Positions 18,774-31,378 of a stretch of DNA of 51,452 nt are shown in pieces. How positions within the stretch are numbered: the stretch's first letter is position 1; every line of letters begins with the position of its first letter. A program made the translations under genes and the position numbers. This stretch comes from Acidobacteriaceae bacterium (lineage in GTDB: Bacteria; Acidobacteriota; Terriglobia; Terriglobales; Acidobacteriaceae), in assembly GCA_027449545.1 (NCBI GenBank), contig DAIDLI010000048.1, positions 1 through 51,452 of the forward strand, in the 5' to 3' direction. The notes beneath the pieces were generated by a model that had not been told where the DNA came from, did no database searches, and saw nothing but the letters and a program-made list of their open reading frames with translations.

Positions 18774-20188
18774 TAGCTCACAACCTCCGGACCCGTCTTT
18801 TGTTTCACCTTGGCAGACGGGAGCAGCATGCGTACTTCGTTCATGGGAATCATGGGCAGAAAGCGGACAAACAATAGGAACAGGAAGGTGAAGAACCCGA
18901 GCGTGCCCGCAAAGGTCATGTAATCCCACTTGGTGGCGCGATAGGTTCCCCACGACGAGGGCAGGAAGTCGCGCGTCAGGCTGACGACAACGATGACAAA
19001 GCGCTCCATCCACATGCCCGTGTTCACGACGATCGAAATGAAGAACATGAAGGCCATGTTGGTGCGCAGTTTTCGCGACCACAAGGTGGTCAGCGGGATG
19101 GCCACGTTGGAGGCAATCAGCATCCAGTACGACCAGCCCATGGGCCCGAACATCTCATTCCAGACGAGGAAGGCCTCCCAGTGGTCGGCCGAGTACCAGC
19201 CCATGAAGGCTTCGATTGCGTAGCCGTAGGCCACGATGAAGCCGGTCACCAGCATCAGCTTGCCCATGTTGTCGATATGGCGCTCGGTCACCAGCGCTTC
19301 CAGGTGGTAGTACTTGCGCAGCGGAATGGCCAGGGTAAGAACCATGGCGAACCCGGAATAGATGGCGCCGGCTACGAACAGGGGCGGAAAGACGGTGGTG
19401 TGCCAGCCAGGCAGAACCGCCACGGCGAAGTCGAAGCTGATGACGGTGTGCACCGAAAGCACAAGCGGCGTCGCAAGGCCGGCCAGCAACAGCGATGCCG
19501 TCTCATAGCGCATCCAGTGGCGGGCCGAGCCGCGCCAGCCGAGCGACAGCATCCCGTAGACATACTGGCCGAGCTTCGACTGCGAGCGGTCGCGGAAAGT
19601 GCCGAGATCGGGCACCATGCCGATATACCAGAACACGACAGAAATGGTGGCATAGGTGGAGACCGCGAAGACGTCCCACATCAGCGGCGAGCGGAACTGC
19701 GGCCACACCGTCATGGTGAAGGGCAGCGGAAACAGCCAGTATCCCAGCCAGGGGCGGCCCACATGGATCAGAGGAAAAAGGCCCGCGCAGGCCACGGCGA
19801 AGATGGTCATGGCCTCGGCAAAACGGCTGATCGCATTGCGCCAGCCCTGCTTGAACAGCAGCAGAATTGCCGAGATCAGCGTGCCGGCGTGGCCGATACC
19901 AATCCACCATACAAAATTGATGATTGCGAATCCCCAGGCCACCGGCTGCGTGATGGCCCAGATGCCCACGCCCTTGAGGAACAGCCAGCACAGCGCCACC
20001 AGCAGCATGGTCGCTCCCGCCCCGGCTACCGCGAAGTAGCCGAACCAGCCCAGCGGGGTGTGCGGCGTGAGCACAATGCGCGTGATCTTTTCTGTAACCG
20101 ACCGGAAGGTCTCGCCGGGCGCTACGACCCGGTATTCCCCGGTTGCGGGATCGATCCGGTCGTGAAGGTCGACTTTGCTCGTTGCCAT
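18773..20188 (-). CDS. actC: Alternative complex III quinol-binding membrane subunit ActC
   Basis: NrfD/PsrC-like integral membrane subunit, 471 aa and about ten helices, expected to hold the menaquinol site facing the ActB iron-sulfur subunit. Typical segments are NFVWWIGIGHAGTLISAILLL (helix 2, with the quinol-site His), FPLIHVGRPWLGYWLFP, and VLSVHTVISFDFAVAVLPGWHTTVFPP, nearly invariant across ActC proteins. It lies 6 bp after actB and overlaps actD by 1 bp. Confidence 0.95.
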   Translation of the reverse strand: MATSKVDLHDRIDPATGEYRVVAPGETFRSVTEKITRIVLTPHTPLGWFGYFAVAGAGATMLLVALCWLFLKGVGIWAITQPVAWGFAIINFVWWIGIGHAGTLISAILLLFKQGWRNAISRFAEAMTIFAVACAGLFPLIHVGRPWLGYWLFPLPFTMTVWPQFRSPLMWDVFAVSTYATISVVFWYIGMVPDLGTFRDRSQSKLGQYVYGMLSLGWRGSARHWMRYETASLLLAGLATPLVLSVHTVISFDFAVAVLPGWHTTVFPPLFVAGAIYSGFAMVLTLAIPLRKYYHLEALVTERHIDNMGKLMLVTGFIVAYGYAIEAFMGWYSADHWEAFLVWNEMFGPMGWSYWMLIASNVAIPLTTLWSRKLRTNMAFMFFISIVVNTGMWMERFVIVVVSLTRDFLPSSWGTYRATKWDYMTFAGTLGFFTFLFLLFVRFLPMIPMNEVRMLLPSAKVKQKTGPEVVS

Positions 20189-20194
20189 CGCGGA

Positions 20195-23355
<3,161 letters not shown>

Positions 23356-23368
<13 letters not shown>

Positions 23369-24222
23369 ACCTCGCAGCTCATCAGGTCACGCGAATTGCG
23401 AATCTTGTAGTGAACCACCAGGAAACGTCCCAACTGCTTCTGGCTGGTGAACTTCTCGAAGTGCAGCGTGGCGGGAATCGCGGCCGCGCCCAGGCCGCCG
23501 GCCTGCACACCCACCGGCGGGGTCGCCATGTCCATGGCCGCCATCTCCGCGCCGCCGGGGGTGGCGGGATTCTTCGTTGTGCAGTCCACGCTCTGCGCGG
23601 TGGGCACCCCGGTCTTGCTGTCCCCGGCCGCGCACCATACCGGATGATCGTCCGACGGCGACTTCCAGGCCATGTTGTAGATCTCGCTGGCCGGGCGCAG
23701 ATTCTTCACCGGGTTGCGATGGCAGTCCAGGCACCATTCCATCTGCAACGTGTTCTGCGCGTACATCAACGGCATCTGATCCACCCGCCCGTGGCAGGTC
23801 TCGCATCCAATGCCCTTGTTGACGTGAATGGCGTGATTGAAATACACGAAGTCGGGCAGATCATGCACCCGCACCCAGGGAATCGACTGCCCCGTCGCCC
23901 AGCTCTGCCGCACCGGCTGGAGCAACTGCGCGTTGGTCCAGATCTGCGCGTGGCAGTTCATGCACGTGCGCGTGGGCGGGATGCCGGCGTAGCTCGACTT
24001 CTCCACCGTGGTGTGGCAGTACTGGCACTGCAGGCCCAGGCCCTGCACATGATGCTCATGACTGAAGGGAATTGGCTGATCGGCGCGCTGCCCCTGCCGG
24101 GTGACCCACGGCGAACGTTGCAGTTGGTCCAGCGTCACACCCAGGGCAATCACAATCAGCCCCGTCAACACCAGGCTCATCCGAGCCAGCGCGTTGGAGC
24201 TGCGGTCGAAGATTTGCGGCAT
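23356..24222 (-). CDS. actA: Alternative complex III pentahaem cytochrome c ActA
   Basis: First gene of the operon, 288 aa. Exactly five CxxCH haem sites are present: CQYCH (66-70), CMNCH (87-91), CETCH, CLDCH and CEVCH, the last directly before the C-terminus. A single N-terminal membrane anchor (ARMSLVLTGLIVIALGVTL) fits the known ActA topology, with the haem domain on the periplasmic side. The chosen ATG at 24220-24222 (MPQIFDRSSNALARM) has an AGGG site 6 nt upstream; a frame extending to 24291 adds 23 residues without membrane or family signal. About 540 bp of non-coding DNA precede it and should contain the operon promoter. Confidence 0.95.
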
Positions 24223-24705
24223 GTTTTTCCCTGCAAGATTTTCGCGTCTAAGTGCTTCCGCCATGCGAGCGGGCGCACAGGTTATGTACAAAAATCACTA
24301 ACGGGCAAAAACGGACGAGACGGCGGGAAGCCAGCAAGCCAAATATACCATCAGGCCGCTTCTCCGCAAGGGCGTACGTCACAGTTACCCTAAAAAAAAT
24401 TAGTGCGAACGATCGTACTCAACCAATTGAAAACAAAAACAGTTGTGATAAGTCCGAATTTGGGGAAGTATCAACTTGCTCCCTGGCTTCGTGCACGCCA
24501 GAGAAGGGAATTTTTTCGGCAACCACAATAGCATGTCGATGCTACGGTTGGCATCCAGGCGTTTCGCCGAATGAGACGGCTGCCGATTTTTGGCATGTGC
24601 CGCCCTGCCGCGCACCCCATGCGCGGCCCCCCGGCGCCGGCGATCCGATCGGAGGCAAATCGGGAGGGGAAGGAATTGCGGAGACGCGCGGCGCCGCCGC
24701 CCCCC
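24223..24705. other. Intergenic region upstream of the ACIII operon
   Basis: No convincing gene. It contains an AT-rich island at about 24390-24475, the most AT-rich part of the neighbourhood and the likely promoter region for actA. A weak minus-strand candidate is TTTTTG at -35 with TACGAT at -10. A small palindrome ACGATCGT overlaps it near 24408-24415. Confidence 0.5.
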
Positions 24706-24750
24706 AAAAAAATCAAAGGGCCCGTTCCTGATGCCAGGAACGAGCCCTTT
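24706..24750 (-). terminator. Rho-independent terminator of the 24766-25932 gene
   Basis: Inverted repeat with 15-base arms and one mismatch (aaagggcccgttcct / aggaacgagcccttt, 24715-24750), loop gatgcc, followed on the minus strand by TTTGATTTTTTT. It starts 15 bp after the stop codon. It is the only intrinsic terminator with a real T-tract that I see in the window. Confidence 0.92.
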
Positions 24751-24765
24751 GCAGTTGGAGGTTTG

Positions 24766-25932
24766 TTAGCGGGTCAGCATCTCCTGCTTGGCCAGAAAAT
24801 CGTTCAGCCCCGACATCATGTTGTCCGACTGGTTGGCGGCCGGCCACTGGCTGTTCCACATCACGTAGCCGCCCGGCAGGATCAGAGCCTTCTCTCCGGA
24901 CGCAACCGCGATGGTGCCCGCCACCGCCCAGGCGTTGTTCTCCTTGATGTAGAGCGGCGCGTTGTAGTTGGAGGGCGGCGGATCGACCCCATCCTCCACC
25001 TGCTGGGCGGCATACATGATCGCCATCTCCTGCGCCATGGCGTCCAGCTTGCTGCGGTTGATGGTGCAGGTGGAAATCACGCCCTTGGCCCCATCCTGAG
25101 TGCTGGCCGTGCGCGGCCCCGGCTCGTTGGTCTCGCCGTAGACAATCGTCACCCCGTTCGCGCTCCGCTCCTTGCCTTTCGGCAGCAGCGCCAGGTCTTT
25201 CTGAATCTGGGTCGTGATCTCGCCCGGCTGCATCCCGGCGACCAGCTTTTGCAGTTGCTGCATGGGATCGCCCGAGGGCGCGTGCATCTGCTGCTCGGTG
25301 CCGCGTGCCTTCTTGCCCTTCACCAGCGCCTCGGCCGCAGAGTAATCCACCGGCTGCTTGGTCACACCGGAGACCGACTGGATGACCAGGCGTGCCGGGT
25401 AGGCATTGGCATTCCCGAAGCCGCCCAGACCGGTGATGTTGCCGCTGGCGTCGCGATCCATCTGCGCGTTGTTGACCCCGTCCAGACGCCCTACCACCGT
25501 TGCCTGCACGGTGTACTTGGGGCAGCCCGGGCACAGGCCGTAGTCGGAGTCATGCCACTGCGAGAGCGCGGAATCGAATTGCTTGAATTCCTTATCCTTC
25601 TGGAGTGTGACCGCGGCGCCCCCGGCCGCCGACGCCGCGTGTCCTTTAAAGTCCTTCGCGGGCTGGAATTCAACCTTCACCAGCGCGCCCGCCTTGCCCT
25701 TGGAGCCCGCGGGATAATCCAGCCAGATCCCATTCACCATCTGGTTGCAATTGCCGTCGGTCAAGACAAACTGATCGAAACTTGCGATGACCGTGCCTTT
25801 GATCTGCACCATCTTGCCGTCGAAGGCCTTCGGGTTATTCAGCACGTTACATACTGTGGTAGTCACCGTCTGGGCGTGCACAGCACAAGCCGCAACGGCA
25901 AAAAATAAAGTCAATCCAAAATACCTCTTCAT
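24766..25932 (-). CDS. Secreted protein of unknown function
   Basis: A 388-residue protein with a clear Sec signal peptide (MKRYFGLTLFFAVAACAVHAQ). The mature N-terminus (VCNVLNNPKAFDGKMVQIKGTV) reads like the small OB-fold segment found at the start of several acidobacterial exported proteins. The middle contains a CPGC pair (GLCPGCPKYTVQATVVGRLDGV) and the C-terminal half resembles nothing I can name. GGAG lies 4 nt before the ATG. A short hairpin (gccttc/gaaggc, 25957-25972) lies in the leader. The gene has its own strong terminator and is probably monocistronic. Confidence 0.75.
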   Translation of the reverse strand: MKRYFGLTLFFAVAACAVHAQTVTTTVCNVLNNPKAFDGKMVQIKGTVIASFDQFVLTDGNCNQMVNGIWLDYPAGSKGKAGALVKVEFQPAKDFKGHAASAAGGAAVTLQKDKEFKQFDSALSQWHDSDYGLCPGCPKYTVQATVVGRLDGVNNAQMDRDASGNITGLGGFGNANAYPARLVIQSVSGVTKQPVDYSAAEALVKGKKARGTEQQMHAPSGDPMQQLQKLVAGMQPGEITTQIQKDLALLPKGKERSANGVTIVYGETNEPGPRTASTQDGAKGVISTCTINRSKLDAMAQEMAIMYAAQQVEDGVDPPPSNYNAPLYIKENNAWAVAGTIAVASGEKALILPGGYVMWNSQWPAANQSDNMMSGLNDFLAKQEMLTR

Positions 25933-26040
25933 AGCACTCCAACTCTCGTTGAGATCGCCTTCCTGCGAAGGCTTCCGCCACAGGTCACTTTTTAATGTGC
26001 CCGACGAGACGGAAAAAGGATAGCAGGCGCGACGCGCAAC

Positions 26041-27864
26041 TTACTGTGCCGCGGTCCCATTCTGTGCTGCAATCCAGGCCGTCACGCGGGCATCCAGCAT
26101 GTCCAGCGGCAGCGCGCCGGCATCCAGAATTTCGTCGTGGAAGGCGCGCAGATCGAACTTCGGACCCAGCGCCTTCCGCGCCTTGTCGCGCAGGCCCAGA
26201 ATCTCCAGTTGCCCGATCTTGTAAGCCAGCGCCTGTCCCGGCCAGGCAATGTAGCGGTCCACCTCCGCCTGCACGCTGGCCTCATCTATCGCCGAATGCT
26301 GGTGGAAGTAATCCACCATCTGCTGGCGCGTCCAGTGCTGCGAGTGAACGCCGGTATCCACCACCAGGCGGATGGCGCGCCACATGTCGCTCTCCAGCCG
26401 CCCGTAATCCGAATAGGGATCCTGGTAGAAGCCCACGTCCTTGCCCAGTTGCTCGGCATAGAGCGCCCAGCCTTCGGTGTAGGAGGTGTAGTCGCCCAGG
26501 TAGCGGCGGAACTCGGGCAGCCCCTGCATCTCCTGCGCCAGCGAGATCTGGAGATGGTGCCCGGGAAGCCCCTCGTGATAGGCAATCGCCTCTACGTCAT
26601 AGAGGTTGCGCTGCGCGGCGTCGTAGGTATCGATGCGCAGCCGCCCCGGCCGGCTGCCATCCGGCGCGCCCGGCTCGTAGTATGCCGGCGGAGCGGTCTT
26701 CGCCATGTAGGCAGGCACCGGCTCCACCTCGAACTTGGCCTTGGGCAAGTGACCGAACAACTGCGGCAGCTTGGCCTGCATGGGTCCCAGATAGCCCTTG
26801 TAGGCATCGAGCAGCGCCTCTCCCGAGGCCGGATGCAGCTTGGGGTTGGTCTTGAGACTTGCCTCGAAGCTGGCCAGGTCCTTGAACCCCAGCTTCTGGG
26901 CGATGGCCAGCATCGCCGCCTCATCCTTCTTCACCTCATCCAGTCCGATCTGGTGAATCTGATCGGGCGTAAGGTTGGTGTCGGTCACCCGCTCCACCAG
27001 AAAGCGGTAATAGGCTGCGCCGTCCGGAAGCGCCCAGAGGCCCGGCTCGGTGCGTCCCGCCGGCACATAGCTTACACGCAGAAAGCGCTCGAGCCGCTGA
27101 TAGGCGGGCAAATCCTCTTTGGCGATTGCGTCCAGCATCTCCGTGCGGATGCGCTGCTGCTCGGCCGGCGTGATGGAGGCGGGAAATGACTTGAGCGGCG
27201 CGGCCAGCGGCGAATCTTCCGGCTTCTGGTGGGCCAGCTCGCTCACCTGTGCCAGCGCCTTCTCCAGCAGATAGCGCGGCGGCACGCGATGGTCCTGCAT
27301 GCCGATCGACATGTTCGTCATCACCTGCGCAAAGGCCTCCGGCAGCGCACGCAGGCGCGCGATCCAGTCGTCGTAATCCTTCTCGGTGGTAAAGCTCAGC
27401 TCGGCCACCAGCTGCGGGTACACCGAATAGATGCCGCCCATCTGGCTGATCGGCATCTCCCATTCCTTGAACTGCGCGGCCGCCTCGTCGTCCTCGAAGC
27501 GGCGCTCCAGCATACGCTGGCTGAGCGCTTCCTGCTCCGTGAATCCGCTCGGATCGATGGCCAGCAGCCGCATCAGAAAGCCCTGTTCGCGGGCGAGCTG
27601 ATCGTTGTAGGCGGCCACCGAGTAGTCGGAGATCTGATCGTTGTAGCGCTTGTCGCCCAGCGTCGAAGCGAACTCGGGATCGTGCTTGAGCGTGTCCTCC
27701 CAGAAGTCATGGAAGATCTGGTTGAGCGCCTGGCGGCGATCCGCAAGCGAGGCCGGCGCGGCGCTGGGCTGCGCCAGCGGCAGCTTCTGCGCGTGGAGAG
27801 CGGGGAAACATCCGAGCAGGAAAAGGGCCGAAACAAGGAGGGCTGGGCGGGAGGTTCTGATCAA
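26041..27864 (-). CDS. DUF885-family secreted protein (putative metallopeptidase)
   Basis: A 607-residue protein numbered from a TTG at 27862-27864 that has AAGGAAG 6 nt upstream. A GTG at 27882 is an alternative, and the ATG at 27939 would overlap the methyltransferase gene and put 25 residues before the signal peptide. The signal segment PALLVSALFLLGCFPALHAQ contains LLGC, so either lipidation at Cys19 or cleavage after HA is possible. The DUF885 hallmark HEGLPGHH (430-437) followed by YTEGWALYAEQLG (462-474) has the layout of a gluzincin-like zinc site (HExxxH-like plus downstream Glu). Members are annotated as possible peptidases but the substrate is unknown. Confidence 0.88.
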   Translation of the reverse strand: MIRTSRPALLVSALFLLGCFPALHAQKLPLAQPSAAPASLADRRQALNQIFHDFWEDTLKHDPEFASTLGDKRYNDQISDYSVAAYNDQLAREQGFLMRLLAIDPSGFTEQEALSQRMLERRFEDDEAAAQFKEWEMPISQMGGIYSVYPQLVAELSFTTEKDYDDWIARLRALPEAFAQVMTNMSIGMQDHRVPPRYLLEKALAQVSELAHQKPEDSPLAAPLKSFPASITPAEQQRIRTEMLDAIAKEDLPAYQRLERFLRVSYVPAGRTEPGLWALPDGAAYYRFLVERVTDTNLTPDQIHQIGLDEVKKDEAAMLAIAQKLGFKDLASFEASLKTNPKLHPASGEALLDAYKGYLGPMQAKLPQLFGHLPKAKFEVEPVPAYMAKTAPPAYYEPGAPDGSRPGRLRIDTYDAAQRNLYDVEAIAYHEGLPGHHLQISLAQEMQGLPEFRRYLGDYTSYTEGWALYAEQLGKDVGFYQDPYSDYGRLESDMWRAIRLVVDTGVHSQHWTRQQMVDYFHQHSAIDEASVQAEVDRYIAWPGQALAYKIGQLEILGLRDKARKALGPKFDLRAFHDEILDAGALPLDMLDARVTAWIAAQNGTAAQ

Positions 27865-27908
27865 AACAGGCTTCCTTCTCACGATTGAAGTGTTGCCAGC
27901 AGTGTAGA

Positions 27909-28628
27909 TCAAGAGCCTGTCGAGCCGCTTGCCGTCCATCGTTCGCTCGCCAGCATTCCACCCAGCCAGGTTTTGCGCTGCGTCAGCGCGAAGCCGGCCT
28001 CGCGCAAGGCCGCGCTGTGCTGCGGCAGGCGCCGCACCCGCAGGCCCGTCATGCAGCCGAAGGCCCAATAAAGCGATGCCACCACGGGACGCGCGAACAG
28101 ACGGCCGAACCCATTTGCCGGCTCGGCAAACTCCGACACCACCCACACCGCGCCCGGCGCAGCGGCGGCGCGCAGCTTCAACGCCAGGGCGCGCACCTCT
28201 TCCGTAGTCAGGCAATCCAAAAAAAAATGCGTGGCGATGAGATCGTAGCCGTCGCTCGCCGGCTGCCAGGTCCGCGCATCGGCGCGGAAGGTTCGCACCC
28301 GCCCTGCTCCCTGCCGGCTGCCTCTGCGCGCGAGTCTGCGCAGCATGGCCGCGCTGGCATCCACGGCGTCAACGCCGACATGAGGGTTCTCGCGCAGCAG
28401 CCGCGCCGTGAAACGGCCGTCCCCGTCGCCCAGCACCAGCGCGCGGCGGCAACTCCCGAGCTCATGGAGAAATGCGCACCGGCACCAACCCAGGAAGGGC
28501 CCGAAGCTGCACCACTCCATCCAGCGGTAGAGCGCGGCGAGCCGATCGAAATTCGCGGGCTTCTCGATGCGGTGGGTGCGCTCCGCATCGCAGGCTCCAG
28601 ACGCGGCGGAGTTCACCTCCGCCCCCAT
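27909..28628 (-). CDS. Class I SAM-dependent methyltransferase
   Basis: A 239-residue Rossmann-fold methyltransferase. Motif I is the degenerate ALVLGDGDGRFT (the usual E/DxGxGxG loop), motif II VGVDAVDASAAML holds the acidic residue for the SAM ribose, and motif IV is YDLIATHFFLDCLT. The ATG at 28626-28628 lies 16 bp inside the end of the upstream UbiA-like gene, so the two are probably translationally coupled; a longer frame through that gene is an artefact. The substrate cannot be read from sequence. Pairing with a UbiA-like membrane protein suggests a lipid or isoprenoid-quinone-like substrate, but this is inference. Confidence 0.85.
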   Translation of the reverse strand: MGAEVNSAASGACDAERTHRIEKPANFDRLAALYRWMEWCSFGPFLGWCRCAFLHELGSCRRALVLGDGDGRFTARLLRENPHVGVDAVDASAAMLRRLARRGSRQGAGRVRTFRADARTWQPASDGYDLIATHFFLDCLTTEEVRALALKLRAAAAPGAVWVVSEFAEPANGFGRLFARPVVASLYWAFGCMTGLRVRRLPQHSAALREAGFALTQRKTWLGGMLASERWTASGSTGS

Positions 28629-29464
28629 TGCGCGGCCAGCACCAGGGCCGGCGTCAGCAGCACCAGGTCGGCGGCGGCGCGCAGCAACACGGCGCTCATG
28701 CGCGGGCGCATGCGGTCCAGCGCGCCCAGCAGAAATGCGCTCGCCGCCCCGGCCGCCAGCAGCACTGCGGTGCGCGCGTCCAAGCAGACCACCAGCCCGG
28801 CAGCCGTGAAGCCCACTGCGGCAATCCATTGCGCCTTGCGCCAGATTCCACTGCGCAAGGCGCCCGACTCCCACTCTTCGATGGCCCGGCAATTCAGCCA
28901 GGCGAGGGCCGCGAAGTACAAGGCAGCGGCCAACAGCGCCCAGGACGATCCGCCGCGCGACCAGGCGGGCAGCGCGCAGCCGGTGGTGAACAGTACTCCA
29001 ACCAGCAACTCCTTGGTCGCGAACCGCCGTAGCCGCGAAGCCGCCCCGCCGGTATGGACCCGAGCAAAGTAGGCCAGCGAAGCCGCGCCCAACATCGAGC
29101 TGCGCTCCTTCGCCATCACCGGCATCCAGCGCAAAATGAGGCAGGCAGCCGCGCCCGAAGCCAGCACCGCCAGCGGCGTCAGCACCGCCCGGTGCCGCCA
29201 GTGGAAGAAATGCCGCTCGCGCAGCTCCTCGCCATCCCGTTGGCGCAATCCCGTACGCGCGTCGAGCAGCCGGTCGCCCACATACACCGCCCAGACCACC
29301 AGGGCCTGCAATAGCAAGAGCCACAGCGGCAATCGCACATGGGCGAGCCAGGCAAAGGCCAGCGACCACACGACGGCTACCGTGGGCGCGTCCAGGCTGA
29401 GCAGATGCCAGTAGCGCACCGCCGCCGGCGCCTCGCGGCGGCGCACCACAGCGGCATGAACCAC
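28613..29464 (-). CDS. UbiA-like integral membrane protein
   Basis: A polytopic membrane protein of about 283 aa with seven or eight hydrophobic helices. The segment LQALVVWAVYVGDRLLDARTG resembles the first Asp-rich motif of UbiA prenyltransferases (NDxxDxxxD), although only two Asp are retained, and the second Asp-rich motif is not obvious. This suggests a divergent prenyltransferase-like fold rather than a proven enzyme. No ATG is available near the expected N-terminus; a GTG at 29462-29464 (reading VVHAAVVRRREAP) is the most likely start, with GAGAG upstream. It overlaps the methyltransferase gene by 16 bp. Confidence 0.65.
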   Translation of the reverse strand: MVHAAVVRRREAPAAVRYWHLLSLDAPTVAVVWSLAFAWLAHVRLPLWLLLLQALVVWAVYVGDRLLDARTGLRQRDGEELRERHFFHWRHRAVLTPLAVLASGAAACLILRWMPVMAKERSSMLGAASLAYFARVHTGGAASRLRRFATKELLVGVLFTTGCALPAWSRGGSSWALLAAALYFAALAWLNCRAIEEWESGALRSGIWRKAQWIAAVGFTAAGLVVCLDARTAVLLAAGAASAFLLGALDRMRPRMSAVLLRAAADLVLLTPALVLAAQWGRR

Positions 29465-29577
29465 GGTGCGGACGCTCTCGCGGAGCGGCAGGCAAGTGTC
29501 AGTGAGATTGGCTTGCGCGCGATTGGGGACAGTCGGCGGCACTGCCCATATTGTAGGAGAAAACGCGCGCCAGGCCT

Positions 29578-30084
29578 TCAGACTCCCGGTTCCCGCTCCG
29601 CAAAAAGCTCCGGCTGCTCCACCTTTTCCGTCCGTTTGCGCGCCGCAGCCCCGATCAGGCTCACCACCTCCAGTGCCTGAATGGCCTGCCGGGGCACGTA
29701 GATGCGCTGGGTGTTGGAGCGCGTGTCGGGCGGGGTCAGCAGCAGGCCCGCGCCGTTCACCAGCGACGCATCGTTCGCCGCCAGTCCCTCCAGTTCCTCG
29801 CCGTCGTTCAGCGTCATGCGCAGCCACACCCCGGCGGTGCGCGGCCGCACCGCAAACCGCTTCTGCACCAGCCGCTCGGGATTGGAGGAATCGGAAGAAG
29901 GGGTGGGCAGTTCGCGCACGTAGCAGACCCACTTCACCTGCTCCCAGCCCAGGTGCAGCACCTTGCCGGCCGGGTCCAGAATTTCCAGCTCCGCACGGTT
30001 CTCGCCCAGCGACTGATCTGCGTAACCCGCAAACCAGTCGCGCGAGAACCTGCGAACCACCACCGGTTTGCGCCCGCCTGCCAT
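29578..30084 (-). CDS. Conserved hypothetical protein (acidobacterial type)
   Basis: A 168-residue soluble protein with no signal peptide or membrane helix. It starts MAGGRKPVVVRRFSRDWFAGY; an ATG six codons upstream (30102) is an alternative. Distinct phrases are VKWVCYVRELP, NPERLVQKRFAVRPRTAGVW, LNDGEELEGLAAND and TPPDTRSNTQRIYVPRQAI. I know proteins with these phrases from acidobacterial genomes as an uncharacterised family (possibly DUF6982). The pattern of two similar beta-rich halves with LxGxxxND resembles PilZ-like or small-barrel domains, but that is speculative. It may be co-transcribed with the acyltransferase gene, 147 bp upstream. Confidence 0.75.
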   Translation of the reverse strand: MAGGRKPVVVRRFSRDWFAGYADQSLGENRAELEILDPAGKVLHLGWEQVKWVCYVRELPTPSSDSSNPERLVQKRFAVRPRTAGVWLRMTLNDGEELEGLAANDASLVNGAGLLLTPPDTRSNTQRIYVPRQAIQALEVVSLIGAAARKRTEKVEQPELFAEREPGV

Positions 30085-30190
30085 CGTTCTGGATTGTCGC
30101 ATGCCACAGCGGCGCCGGCGTTCGATTCCGCACCGCCGCGAACCCGCCAAGCCACGCCCGCGCGTGCACGCGCCGGGGCGCGCTGCCCTG

Positions 30191-30230
30191 CTGACTCGCT
30201 GACTTGCTGACTCGCTGACTCGCTGACCTG
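30191..30230 (-). repeat. Five-unit octamer array after acyltransferase stop
   Basis: Plus-strand units ctgactcg, ctgacttg, ctgactcg, ctgactcg, ctgacctg. The array directly abuts the TAG stop codon (30231-30233) with no spacer. Confidence 0.85.
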
Positions 30231-31340
30231 CTAGAAGTACTTCTTCAACTTCAGGATCTGCGATTCGAAGGCGTACCACAGCAGCGTGGCGGCCAGCGTC
30301 GAGGTAAGCAGCCGGAAGCCCACCACCGCCAGATTGCCGGGAATCCCGTAGCGATCCATGTGCGCGTCGAACCAGCCAAAGAAGATGAAGACGCTGATGT
30401 GGATCATGTAGAGCCCGTAGCTGATGCGCCCGTAGAAGGCCAGCGGCCCGCGGCCCAGCATGGCATTCAGCGGATTGCGCGCGCCGGTGGAGGCGATCGC
30501 CGCCAGCACCGCTCCGGCGAAGGCGATGCCCAGCGCGGAATCGAGATAGGCGGTCCCGCCCGCGACCGTCGCCGCGGCCCAGAATCCCACCGCCATTCCG
30601 CCCACGCCCGCCAGCACCCAGGTGCGACGCCTCCAGCGCAACCGGTGCAGGCCCAGCGCCAGCAGGCAGCCCCAGGCAATCCCATCCAGATGGATGAGCG
30701 TGTGCGTCGGGGTGATCCAGCGAAAGTTCGCGTGCCGCACCAGCGGCGATGCAATCAAGGTGGCGGCCGCAGCGCTGGTCAGCATCCACGGGCGCTTCAG
30801 CACCCGCACCAGCGGCGCCCACACAAAATAGAACTGCTCCTCGATGGCCAGCGACCAGGTCGGACCCAGCGCCGGCGGCAGGCTCAGGTGAAACAGGTTT
30901 TGCAAAAAGAACAGGTACGCCCACCACGGGGCGGTGCGGATCGCTGTGCCGATGCTGGGGCCGATGAACCACGGCGCTTCCAGGTACACCACCACCAGCA
31001 GCAGCACGTACACCGGCCAGATGCGCAGCACCCGCCGCCCGTAGAAGTTGCGAAAGTACTGCGGCTTGCTCCGCGACTCCAGCAGGATGCTGGTAATCAG
31101 GAAACCGGAGAGCACAAAGAAGAGGTTGACGCCGGCCCACCCCCACAGCGATGCGCCGTAGATCCACGTCCCTTTCAGCCGCGGGTTGCAGTGGTAGAGC
31201 ACCACCGCGATCACCGCTAGCCCGCGCAGCCCCTGCAACTCGGGAATGTAGGAGGGCAGCCACTGCGGCCGCCGCATGGAGAGATGCGTGAGCCTGCGTC
31301 CCTCGGGCTCGGCCGAGAGCGTCTTCGCAATCTCTTTCAT
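30231..31340 (-). CDS. Acyltransferase 3 family membrane protein (OafA/YrhL-like)
   Basis: A 369-residue polytopic protein that probably transfers acyl groups to surface polysaccharides or lipids. The N-terminal signature YIPELQGLRGLAVIAVVLYHCNPRL carries the family R-G-[LI]-A plus catalytic-type His (YHC), and WAGVNLFFVLSGFLIT matches the conserved second motif. ESRSKPQYFRNFYGRRVLRIWPVY and WSLAIEEQFYFVWAPL are further hallmarks. About ten transmembrane helices follow. The ATG at 31338-31340 (MKEIAKTL) has GAGAG 8 nt upstream; an ATG at 31367 is the alternative. It begins 38 nt after proC stops. No adjacent polysaccharide genes indicate the acceptor. Confidence 0.9.
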   Translation of the reverse strand: MKEIAKTLSAEPEGRRLTHLSMRRPQWLPSYIPELQGLRGLAVIAVVLYHCNPRLKGTWIYGASLWGWAGVNLFFVLSGFLITSILLESRSKPQYFRNFYGRRVLRIWPVYVLLLVVVYLEAPWFIGPSIGTAIRTAPWWAYLFFLQNLFHLSLPPALGPTWSLAIEEQFYFVWAPLVRVLKRPWMLTSAAAATLIASPLVRHANFRWITPTHTLIHLDGIAWGCLLALGLHRLRWRRRTWVLAGVGGMAVGFWAAATVAGGTAYLDSALGIAFAGAVLAAIASTGARNPLNAMLGRGPLAFYGRISYGLYMIHISVFIFFGWFDAHMDRYGIPGNLAVVGFRLLTSTLAATLLWYAFESQILKLKKYF

Positions 31341-31378
31341 CTCCGCCGCTCTCGTAGCGTACCCCATGCGATTGGTGG

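Noticed and set aside
28629..29495. Upstream extension of the methyltransferase frame by 289 codons
   Set aside because: The extension overlaps the UbiA-like gene in another phase and is low-complexity Ala/Gly/Arg; the methyltransferase starts at the ATG at 28628.
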